Below, piece after piece: positions 48,721 through 59,649 of a DNA stretch of 64,000 bases. Under the pieces are notes generated by a model, which did no database searches, was not told where the DNA came from, and was given only the letters and a program-made list of their open reading frames with translations. Source of the stretch: Himantopus leucocephalus (lineage: Eukaryota; Chordata; Aves; Charadriiformes; Recurvirostridae); NCBI GenBank assembly GCA_003993805.1, contig RSEF01000003.1, positions 106,899,958 through 106,963,957 of the forward strand, given 5' to 3'. Numbering within the stretch: the first letter of the stretch is position 1; each line of letters starts with the position of its first letter. Made by a program: the position numbers and the translations under genes.

Positions 48721-50862
48721 CTGTTTACTATTACCAGCTATTGCCTGGGAACATGCACTTAGCGGTAGGGCAGACTCCTTACCCCTAGAAGCAACAAGCG
48801 TAGGGAGCCCAGGGCTGAAAGGGAGCTGGATGCTGAAGGGCTGAGGAGGTGAGGTGCAAGCTCTCGGCAAAGGGGACGAAAGAAGACTTAGCTGTACCCT
48901 CTGCTGAAAGAAATGGGACAGCTATTACTGATTCCGACCTCTCCTTGGGCAACGGGAGCTCTTGCTTCCTTCTCTTTCCCCTCCTGTCCTTTCTCTCTAC
49001 TCAGGCTTGCCTGTGGAGGCTGTAGTAGCTTAAGATTAAAAAGGGAAACCAAGCTGTATGGCATCTGATGAGGTAGCAGCAAGCATTTTAACATCTGAAG
49101 AGTTCCAGCAGGCAGCCAGGCTAATCGCTGGTGAAGAGGGGGATGGATTGAATGCCCTGTCCCTTTCTGTGCTGCGTGTGACAGCCAGTAACTCGGAAAA
49201 GGGCTGTCATTAACATCGGGCACTGCAAGACTCAGAAATGATCGCAGGACATTTTATTCCCTATTACGCACATCTCTTCCTGCACTGGAGGGTATGATTT
49301 GTCATCCTCACAATGCAGAATGGTGCCTTTAAATTGTACTATAATCTAAACATATCTTGGTAACAGCAGTGTTGACCCAAATTCTCATTTAAGGAGCCCA
49401 AAACCATCATAATCCGAACACGTTTGGATCCAGAATTTGAGCTTGAACTTTTCTCTATTTATTACTCTATAGAAGCAGTCACATTAAGATTTTACTAACA
49501 GAAGGAGGTAAAAAAAAAGTATTGTTTGAACCGGCTTTTAGCTTTATGACATCCCTGGCTTTGTCTTGCAGCAATTCAGAGCTTGCTCCCTGTCTTCAAG
49601 TCTTGCTTACTGATGACACATGCTGGTTAATTTAGTGGGCAGTTTGCTAATGTCAGGACATAAAGCTACTGCCTACAAGTTCTTTATGAATATTTCCACT
49701 TCTAATAGTCTTTACCAAATACACTGGGTGCAAAGTTTATAATGCAGTAGCTGCAAACACAATGGTCTGACACAGCTATTACTTCAGCATCCATATGTTT
49801 TGCCATAGATGTTTACCAATAGCTCAAGCAGAGAACCCAAAGAGTAGCAATTAAAATAATCCATCCTTGTAATTTAAAGCTTCCTCCGTAAGGAAGTGGA
49901 GAAGCATTATTGTCTCCGGATTTAAGCCTGCTTGAGACTTTCAGATTGTGAATTCAGGAACCTGAGGGAGGGCAGAAAATTTGAGTAAGCACATTACCAC
50001 TTCCTCTGGAGGAGTTGGTTGCTGTTCCAGTGGTATTGTAACCACTAAATGTCACAGTGATCTCTGGTCCAGCTCAGCACTGCTCCGCAAACTCATCTTT
50101 TTACAGTCACTGACTCAGCTTTATGAGTAGCTGGTGTACCTTTTTTGAGTTCAGTAGGAAACTCAACTATATATTTGGGTATCTTATAAATAACTCCTTG
50201 TCCTCTACACAGCTGACACAAAAGGAGGTTTTAATTTCTCATTTTGGTAATGATTTACAGCTGTTGTTCCATTTGGCTTACGAAATGTTATATATATGCT
50301 TCAATGAATGTTTCATATGTATATATTTATATATAAACAGTGAAAAATCACTTCTGAGAGTCACTTGCAAACCCACCATATTTTATGCAAAAAACATGTC
50401 TTGCAGATATACTAAACAGTCCTATCACAATTAAGCAGAGCAATTCTCATTCTTCCCTCTCTCTTTCTACATATATATATCTCAGTAATGAGGATAGAGC
50501 TATGATTCAGGATGACAATTTTTGGACAGGAGAGCTATTTTTCAGTGGCTGATTTAGGGTCTGTGAAGGGCTGTTTATTCTGGAAAATGCTTTGCTATAT
50601 CTCCTTCTAGAAAAAAAAAGTAAGATTACACAAGGTTAGGAATTTTTTTTCTAATTTAAATTCAGGGTTTCTAATCTTGGCAATATCCTTGCCCAGTTCT
50701 TATGTTTTTTGTTTTTGTTTTTGTTGTGGTTTTGTTTTTTTTTACTTCATTATCATCAAATAATCCAGAATTTTTCTTTGTCTCAGCATTTCAATTGGAA
50801 GGTGGAAGGTGAATGAAAAGACTGGAAACCAAGTGAAATTCTCCTCTGTTGGAACCAGGGCT
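48721..50862. other. Intergenic DNA, no gene seen
   Basis: AT-rich sequence between the two MIR-like relics, with TATA-rich low-complexity stretches at 50288-50335 and 50470-50481 and T-rich G/T sequence at 50704-50742. Frames are short and unrecognised. Confidence 0.65.
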
Positions 50863-50995
50863 GTGACCTCAGTTCTGCTGCATTGAATCAGGCAAGTCAC
50901 CTGGCCTGTGCCTCAGCTTCCCAGTCTGTAAACGGGGGCTAAAACTGCTTTTCAGCGAGATGTTTTGAGATTCACATCTGAAAAGCACTAAGCGT
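50863..50995 (+). mobile_element. MIR-like SINE (best copy)
   Basis: CTGTGACCTC, CAGGCAAGTCACCTGGCC, TGTGCCTCAGCTTCCCAGTC, TGTAAACGGGGGCTAAAACT and GAAAAGCACTAAG run in the same order as the MIR core-SINE consensus. It is the clearest ancient SINE in the window. Confidence 0.8.
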
Positions 50996-51884
50996 GATTA
51001 ATATCCAAGCACGTGATGTCTGACATGCAAAAATACCACGTTGTTTAATCACTGGTGCCTTCTGGATGTTCTGTGACATAAAGACAGCAGCTGGGTCTCT
51101 TCAAAACAATCCCAAAAAGTCTAATCACTAATGATTTACTTGCTATTCACAAGAGGTGTTTTATGCAAGTAATTATACAGGGGCTAGGAATTTGAACAGT
51201 GATGTGATCAAGATTCATCTGCATGATTGCAAACACTTTAAAATTATTTTTCAAATATTTATTTTTAATGAAAATTAAATTAAAAATTCTTAAAGCCTGG
51301 TATTTAAGATCATGATATAGTTTAAATATCTAGTGGGAGTTAAAGGAAGTCTAGGAGTGTGGAATGCTTAGTATTGAAAACTGGAAAAATTGGCTTGTGC
51401 TTTTATTGCTTGCTCCCACCCTCCCTCTCAAAACGGATAGAAGAGGTCATGGAGGATCCTGAAATGTTCAGTGACTTTTTGCATCAAGGGCACTCCTGTG
51501 CCTCCCTGCCCATCACCCACTACTGGCTCCCACAAGAGCTAATAGTAAGTAAATGGAGCAGCCAGTGCAAGTGCTAACATTAAGGAACGAAGACAAGTCA
51601 GTTCAGTGGGCGTAGGCTGGTTAGTTCTCTTTTGATTAAGAACTTCTCTTTGCCTGTGTACACCTCTTTTCTCTTTAAAGGACTAGGTCTCTCTGCTGAC
51701 CCCGGTGACATTTTCAGTCCTACCTTTCTTGCTCACCCGTTTTCTGTTTTTAGTATCCCCACCTATTTGTGTGGGTCAAACAGGAAGGAAGATACTACAG
51801 CGAGCTGTGTGAAATTCTAGACTTACTAATACCTTTGATATCATTTATAATTCATGTAGAAACTGATGTGCATTGCAGTCAGAC

Positions 51885-51968
51885 TAAATGATCATTGTAG
51901 GTCCCTTCCAACTGAACTGTTCTGTTCTATTCTATTCTATTCTATTCTATTCTATTCTATTCTATTCT
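51885..51968 (+). mobile_element. CR1 3' end with expanded (TTCTA)n tail
   Basis: AGACTAAATGATCATTGTAG and GTCCCTTCCAACTGAACTG are CR1 3' end sequences. They run straight into TTCTA repeats, eight perfect copies at 51925-51964 plus a partial unit. The 5' boundary is approximate. Confidence 0.85.
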
Positions 51969-52530
51969 GCTGCAGCTGAATGGGAAACTTGGGCTTGGTA
52001 ATGCAACAGCCATGTTCAGGAAGGGATTCAAGCATAGGTACATATAGTTTAAAGCATATGTACAGCCTTGTGGATGGCAGTGAGTACCTGCGATTCCTCC
52101 TTGGCCTTCAGCGGAGCTTGCTATTTCCGCACATGCTTAAGTGTCTTTCAGTGATACTGATACTCCTTGTGATAAGATTAGAGTATGTGATTGACGGGGT
52201 TTTTTTGGTGGTTTGTTTTGTTTTTTTTTTTAATTGCCAGCTGCTCCAGTTTTCGTTCTAAAACATTAACATTCCCTACATTTTTTCGTCTTTCACTTCA
52301 TACTCTTCCCCCAGTCCCCATGCCGTCTGTTTGAGTGAGAAACACCTCCTTTCAACCTGACTTCCGTTTCAACTCAGCAGGCACTGCAATCTTTTTCTCA
52401 GCTCCTGGTACCTCATCTAATCAGACACCATGCTTTTATGCTGGCTCCCTGCATCTGCACTAGGTATTTTGTTAGACTATCAGGCAGAACTAAAAGCTTC
52501 CAGCTTGCCTACCTTCTTGTCTGCCAAATT

Positions 52531-52572
52531 GGAGAGAGGGGAGGAGAGAAGGGAGAGGGGGGAAGAGAGAGA
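52531..52572. repeat. 42-base uninterrupted purine tract
   Basis: Only A and G for 42 bases, rich in GGAGA and GAGAGG words. Such tracts can form triplex structures. Confidence 0.9.
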
Positions 52573-55175
52573 CAGTGAGAGCCCTTTAGTGTGAGTCATC
52601 TCTAACTTCAGTCCTTTCTCTACTCCTATGGAAGTGTTACTTGATATCTCTAGTGTGCATGAAGATTCAGCACTTTGCCCTGCACAGAGAGAATTCCCAG
52701 ACCCTTTGATAATATCCTATTCTTAAACAGTGGATATATCTTAATGGTGAATTGGAGGCAGTTTAAAATAAAATGAAAAAAAGCTCTATCTCACCGGGCT
52801 GGGTCAGCTCATCGTATATAACTCTTGCAGCTAATACCAAAACAATAAAGGAAAGATAACTTCATCTCTAATAAAACTTTCAATTTTAGTAAGAGAGTCT
52901 GCTGGTTTAGTAATACAGGGAAAGGATCACAAATTTCAACTGTGTCTATGTTCCACGTTTCACTACTGTATATCTAGTTTCAGTTACTGCACACGGGAAC
53001 AACAAAAAGTTCTCACACTGCTCTGGTGGTTTAGGATCTTCTAAGTTGCATGGAATAAGTCAAAATGGTGACCAAGGCATGCTTGGCCAGGATTGCTGGT
53101 CAGCACATAGCAGCAGTGAATAACGCAATTGGTGGCCACATAAGTAAAGATGACAAGAGGTGATAGAGCTATGCTCATGTAAAGTAGTACCTTGACTAGA
53201 ATGTGGGTTCAGTTCCAAAAATAGCATAGCAAAAGTACAGAAACTAAATGATGAAGGTGAACAGAACACAGTCTGGGGCCCAGGTAGATCTGATGGAGTG
53301 AACTAAGGGGTCTGCTGCACATCTGGCTTCATAGTCATTACTCTCCTGCCTCCTTCCCCTTTACTGCCACTTCGCAGTGAAGCCTACATCTCCCCTTCTC
53401 ACCACGGCTGCATCTGCCTTCTGTCCTTGCACACACTGGAGGGAGTTAGATGTTTACCGGGAAGAATTACAGTCCAGAGCAGCCATTGCATGACATACTC
53501 AAAAGCCACAAGAGACCATTTTCTGTTGAGTGTTGACATCTCAGATTCTTTACCCCACAGCTGCTGTTACATATAGTTAAAATAAGCCACAGACCAGCTC
53601 ATAACACACATGCAAAGCTGCTGAAAATAGTTAACATGCTCTGTGGTGACATACATCACCCACTGATTCATTTAAGAAAGTACAGGTCAACAATATAGGT
53701 TTGGTTTTATCTGTTTTGGACTTTTACTTTTACTTTTGTAAAATCATTTTTAAGAAGATAAAAAGCATTTCTTACAGTTTAAGCCTGTCTGAGTCTTTCA
53801 CGGTTCATGGAGAAATGCATGCTCCAGTTTACATAAATCCCTGACCCCTTGCTACCTACTTGTTCTGGTTGAAGTGAATAAGTCAAACTTTAATGTGATT
53901 ATGTGGTTGGATAATCATACAGAGCTCTTCATCCAATTAAATTGCTCCGCAAGGTGTATAGTATCTGATAAACCACAGATACTACAGCAAAGAAAGAAAC
54001 CCTTGTTTTCTCTTTCCCTTTTTTTGTTCTCTGTCAGTTGGCCTTTGTTTCTATTTTATGTCATGGGATTATGTTAAGCAGTTTACGCCCCTTGCTTATT
54101 TTTGCTGGGAAACCACCACTTAATCCTGATTCCTTTTCTTTGTGTATTTTTGTCACTGCAATAGACTTTTGCTCTTCCCTTGTATCTACCGCAGCATTTC
54201 AGGTCAGTTCTTTCTCCAGTTTCTTTACTCAGTGCCAAGTGCTGTATCACTTTCTTTTCTCAGCAACCTGATAAAGCTGATTCCCCTCTGCTTACCCTTG
54301 TATAAACCTGGAGCATTTCAGGTACAGGCAGTGAACCTGCGCCAGGACAGAACAACGCAGATATTGGTGCAGTGGGATGATACAAGTTATAAATCAATGT
54401 AAAAGTGGCCTTTGCCATCATGTGGCAGCTACAAACATGTAGACACATGTTGTAGTTGCTGCAGATTCAATGTGACCAGGAGTAAACTTAACACTAATGT
54501 ACGGTATTTCCCTAATGCAAGATATCCATCACTTTGTACAAGATAATAAATATTAGACTTCTTTCTGATGGACAAAAGAAGTGTAATCTCTGGCCTAAAG
54601 ACAGGATGTTTGCCTATGTAAAAATCACCATTTTCTCCCACATGTTAATTTGTGTGAGCAGAATATAGCACAAACTATAATTAATGTATCTGAAGCTTTA
54701 AAAATTGCTAGTTTCCCCAAAATTGAAATGATTGTTGGTGTAGTGAAAACATCCTCTTCATGTAGGCAGTACTAAAAAATGATGGGGGGAATTGTTTACG
54801 GCTTTTCTCCCAAGAATCTGAAAAGTGATGGCTCCTCAAAATCCAGAAAATTGGTTGCTTTAATAATAAGCCATTTAAAAGACAAATGAAAACACTGATG
54901 TGCTTGAAGTCAATGACAGGACACTTTTAAAAAATATACCAGGGAAGAAATCTATTGTGAGATACTCCTATATACTTATTTAAATCATTAATAACAAGTC
55001 CACAGAAGACATAACAAGTTGTGGTAAATCATGAGGACAGTCTAATGGCACACAGCGGTGTGAGTTACCTACTTAGACGTTTGCAGGCTGACAGCCAGAG
55101 TAGTACAACTGGGATCACAGACTGAAGATTGTATCAGCAAACTGTATCCACAGATAGATTTTGATGTAGTTTATA

Positions 55176-55210
55176 TTCTTTTTTTCTTTTCTTCTTTTTT
55201 TTTTTTTTTT
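55176..55210. repeat. T-rich pyrimidine tract
   Basis: T with a few C, ending in 18 T before AG at 55211-55212. It looks like a splice acceptor tract, but no coding frame follows. Confidence 0.85.
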
Positions 55211-55886
55211 AGTCAGTAAAGGAAAACAACACCTTCACAGATAACCACCTGTCTAAGCTCCGTGTTCAAGGCTTATCACGAAAGGCTAATGTCGTTTTGG
55301 GACGTATGGACAAGAGAGTATTAAGTGAGAGGAAAAGGATCTTGTCTTTGTACTTAGCATTGTGTGTGTTAGGGGGACAGCACAAAAGGATATTGGTGTT
55401 CAATCCAGATATCAGGTGAGGTTGAATAAATAGAGGGAAAACTGATCTGAGGCAGTGTTGGATTCTCTGTTTGACATTGTTAAAATGAGATTTACATTTC
55501 TATCTTTGAATTCTACTCGAGGCAAAGTCCTGTCATTTTTTATGCTAAGTATTAGACTGGATAGCCTTTTGTGTATTTAGAAGCCTTAAATTCCCCTGTC
55601 CTTTCCTTCTTTTACTTTGAAATTTTTACTTAGCCTTTTTACTGTTTCCTCCCTTTACAACTACAGGGGATGCAGCTCTTCCTCCATAGTAATATTTCAC
55701 ACCTGAGTCTTCTCTGCTGCTACTCTCAAGCAGCCCTGTCGAAATCACTGAGTCTCGTTTAGGGGACAGGGGGTTAAGCATTGCCTTAGGTGTGCCCACA
55801 GCACTTGTAGTTCTAAATAAAGATATGGTTATAATCAAATCTTATGCTTCAGGGCTTTTATGACTGCTTGTAAGAATGGAGAAGAA

Positions 55887-55933
55887 CCTTTTCTTTCTTT
55901 CTTCCTCCCCCCCCCGCCCCGCCTTCTTTTTCC
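55887..55933. repeat. Pyrimidine tract (CTTT/C-run)
   Basis: TTTC repeats followed by a C run interrupted by two G. Nearly pure pyrimidine on the + strand. Confidence 0.85.
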
Positions 55934-57381
55934 GTAAGAACAATTGACCATTTTTATTCCAGGGTTTTGCTTAGCTTGTCTCCTGCCTTCCTCTCCAAAA
56001 CTGATGAGAACAATTTGTTGAGGATGAAAATGGTGCAAGAGCAAGCACAGGTCAGGGTAGAAATGGGAAGCCTCTTCTGGAGGTGAATATACTGGTGAGC
56101 TTTCTTTGCACACCTGAAGTCTAGTCAAACATCAGCTTTGGGAAAAAATGTAGATTTTGTAACTGGGAAAAAGAGCTGTTATGATGGGGTTTGATTTTGT
56201 TTTCCTGTCAGTGGTGTGGATTAGTATCTTCTGGGCATGGCCTCCGTTATGAGCTGAATTGTCTTCCCTGTCCTCTGCCTGTGGAGTGGAACTGTTTATT
56301 CCCCTGAGGACAGAAATAATCCGTCTGTCCTTTAGCCTAACAGTGTAGCTCAATGACACAGTTAATCAGGGGTACCTGTTTTCATGCAGCTAAGCATTGC
56401 ATTTGTTTAACTGTACCTGAAAAGGTAACCTAAGTATTAAAAGAGGAGAGAAATGTAATAGCCTGTATTATTCAAGAAGTCAAAACAGATGATACAAAGG
56501 TCTCTCCTGTCTTTAAGCTCTATGAAATAAAGAAATCGCAAGTCATCCCTCAGTTTTTTTCACAGTTTCCAAATATACTTAATTTTGTCTTTAACCCTGA
56601 ACTGGTTCATTTATTATTTCTTTTTCAGTATCACAGCTTGAAGCTATATGGCTGGTTCTTTCTTTTTCAGTATGTTCCTTTCACTAAGTGCATGTCCAGG
56701 TTAGTCTTTCATGCCTCATTTAACGTGGCTTGCTGTACAAAGATATCAAGTGTTTTGTTAGCTAGTTTACTCATCCTGCTGCACTGCAGGTTTTCTGAGG
56801 CTTTTCTCTGCACTGACTCTCTGTGTGTTTCCCTTTGTTTCGCTGCAGCGCCACGGATGCTGTCTCGACTGCACACAGTCCTTACAAATCATTTTGATCT
56901 CTCCATTTAGCATTTGTGTGTTAAAAGTGACATGGTTTAAAAATGAATGCATGGAATAAAACTATCATTTCTTTCTGATACAAAGACATGGCAGCTAGAG
57001 GATGCACATTAGGATTACACGCCTTTACCCCATGCAGGTATGTGATGGTAAGCGTGTGAGGTGCCGGGAGGGGAGCCAGGCTGTGGACAGTGCAGAGCAA
57101 CAAGCCATATAACCCACCTGGGTTTGGGCTGAGATAAGGGGTCGCCGGGCTATGCCTCTCTCTTTCCTGTAACTGGTTTAATGTAGACACTTAACTTGTA
57201 GATGCTTAAAGCTAAAGAAGATGCGCTTCACCTCAGTTGCTTAGGGTGATACAGGGGCCTGAGGTAATACTTTTCTTCTGTACCAAGGCTGAGTCCAGTG
57301 TGAATGCTTCAGGATCATCTCCTTGAAGCCTTCTTTTGAATTTTGATGCAGCTTATGATGTGTCTCCCTTATTATTATTTT

Positions 57382-57419
57382 GTTATTTTGTTTAACTACT
57401 GTTATTTTGTTTAACTACT
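57382..57419. repeat. Perfect 19-bp tandem duplication
   Basis: GTTATTTTGTTTAACTACT occurs twice without a gap at 57382-57400 and 57401-57419. Confidence 0.97.
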
Positions 57420-58904
57420 ACTTTCTTTTAGAATTACTTCAAGTCTCTCTTTCATTCACTGTAAAAAGAGAAAAGTCCCAAGGAGATGGGTACACTGTGC
57501 ACTTGGAGACAGGGATGCTTCTGCTGGAGCGAGCTCTAAGAAAGCCAGATGGGACACCAGCATCACAGCCTGCACAAATGCCTCTGTCGTGGGGTTTTGT
57601 GGAAGGCCGGTCCACTGATTAAGTCTCTCCATGATATAACGTAGTGGTGTATAGATAGACCTTCTATCCCCCCCACTCTTGCCTTGATTTTTCAGTTTCT
57701 AATATTTCAGCACTTACAAGGAAGGTGTCCTGCCATTTGGATGCCTTACACCCAAGGAAAGTCATATTACATCAGCTCTTGGTTGGTCTTAATCTAGTTT
57801 TGGCAACTATTATAGATTTATAAATCCTGCCATTTCACACCATTTAAGAAACAAAACAATCTAGTGTTCAGTCCAAGTGATGAGATTGGGCATGTTTCAA
57901 CATGCAAAATGAATGACCAGAGTCTATCAACCAGTCATGTACAGTGGAGTATAAAACCAAATTTTTTCCTTAAGTCAAATTACCTTTCAGAGTGATGGAA
58001 AAACCCTTATACTTTAGAGAAGTCCAGATGCTTAATTTCCAGTAACTTAACTCCCTCTCCAGCATGGTTTTTTATGAAAGATCTTTTAAAATTAATTGAG
58101 AGTTGCATGTGTGGGTGGAGAATCAACTCTTAGCTCAACAGGAAAAAAATAAACCAGATGTAAATCAGAGGAATTTTTTTATTTTTAGTAAACTTGAGTG
58201 TGTGTGCGGAGATGTGGAATACAAGCCATACGTTTGCAGTTATCTAAACTGATTTTAAATTGCACAGATTGAAGACAGGGGCGTTTGTATCTTTGTCTTT
58301 GGTAATTTTAGGATGCTTATCCCAGATGACAGTTACAGGCAAAAAGATCCCAAATGTAAGGCTTTTAGCAGCCTGTTCCAAAAATATGGGGTTTAATATT
58401 TGATGGTTTAATTAAAACTAAACTTTCTATTTAAAAATGAAAGAAAACACTCAGTAAAAGTAACAATTTAGTACTTGGAGAAGGTGATTATTTAATCTCA
58501 GAAGTTCTCCTGTTGCTTATCTTTATTACTTGAATACAATAAACTTTGTGTTTGCTTTAATAAAAAATCCTTGCTAAAATAATAAATAACATAGTTTTCC
58601 TTTATTTGGCAAGCAATATGTTCCATTTAGTTGATTTCTAAGTTGATAATCCTCTTGAATTATTGGATTTTAAGTGGATCCTTATTGAATTTCTTCCTCT
58701 GACATCCTGCTGACCCTCAGGCCTTCCTGTCCTTGACATCGGGGTACAACAGGTCTTCCACAGGTACAAATGGGCCCCTCTGTGCAGAAGTCAAGGTCCT
58801 GATGGCCTTCAGTATCTTTACTGTCCTGTGCTTTGCAGTGAAGAAGGGAAAGCTTGTTGTTTCTTGTCCAAACTGGATAAATTAATGAGGAGAATATAAT
58901 GTGG

Positions 58905-59308
58905 TCCAAGGCAATAGCATCCTGGCTTGTATCAGAAATAGTGTGGCTAGCAGGACTAGGGAAGTGATCATCCCCCTTTGCACTGATGAGACCACACCTA
59001 GACTAACTTCTCTGCTGCACCTTGCACTTCTCCCAAGTAACAAGGGATAGAACAAGAGAAAATGGCCTCAAGTTGCACCAGGGGAGGTTTAGATTTGATA
59101 TTAAGAAAAAGTTCTTCATCGAAAGGGTTGTCAAGCATCGCAACAGGCTGTCCAGGGAAGCGGTTGAGTCACCATCTCTGGAAGTATTTAAAAGACGTGT
59201 AGCCTTGGCGCTTAGGGACATGGTTTAGCGGTGCACTTGGCAGTGCTAGGTTAGCAGTTGGCCTTGATGATCTTAAAGGTCCTTTCCAACCCAAATGATC
59301 CTATGATT
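58905..59308 (+). mobile_element. CR1 LINE 3' part, internally deleted
   Basis: The first part (GCATCCTGGCTTGTATCAGA, GGCTAGCAGGACTAGGGAAG, GATGAGACCACACCTAGA) is the late ORF2 region. After about 59001 it jumps to the ORF2 end, translating as [16 protein letters not shown] and [16 protein letters not shown]. It finishes with CTTGATGATCTTAAAGGTCC, TTTCCAACCC and ATGATCCTATGATT. The region between, normally a few hundred bases encoding the SYEERLR and KRRLRGD blocks, is missing. Its 3' sequence and tail differ from the 22.5-kb copy, indicating another CR1 subfamily. Confidence 0.9.
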
Positions 59309-59617
59309 AGTGTTTCCATTCAGTGGCCACCTTGTACAGAGAAGACTAAAGGGTATCTCTGTCATCATAGCTTCAGCAGATCCAGGCTTGCCAGAGAAAG
59401 ATGCAAGATTGCCGGTAAAACCAAGATGTACTGAGAATCCCTGAGCTTCCCTGGTGTTACACAAAACTTTGGGATATCTACAATGGATTTGGAGTACAGC
59501 TATGAAACCATTTCCTGACAGAAGTTCCACAGCACTTTTCTGCCATCAAGGAAATATGTTACCCTTGTAGAACAGGTTATTCCAAGGAATAGGATTATGA
59601 TGCACTCCGCTTCTCTC

Positions 59618-59649
59618 TTTTTTTTTTTTTTTGGGGGTGTGTGTGTGTG
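59618..59649. repeat. T15/G5/(GT)n simple repeat
   Basis: Fifteen T, five G, then GT dinucleotides. Confidence 0.9.

Larger units (their letters stand above)
50996..58904. other. Intergenic DNA, no gene seen
   Basis: Contains a CR1 3' end and microsatellite near 51.9 kb, a purine tract at 52531-52572, pyrimidine tracts at 55176-55210 and 55887-55933, and a 19-bp tandem duplication at 57382-57419. Open frames are under about 100 codons with no recognisable domain. Confidence 0.65.

Noticed and set aside
55176..55212. Long pyrimidine tract ending in AG, resembling a splice acceptor
   Set aside because: No open coding sequence or donor site follows convincingly; simple T-rich sequence is the easier explanation.
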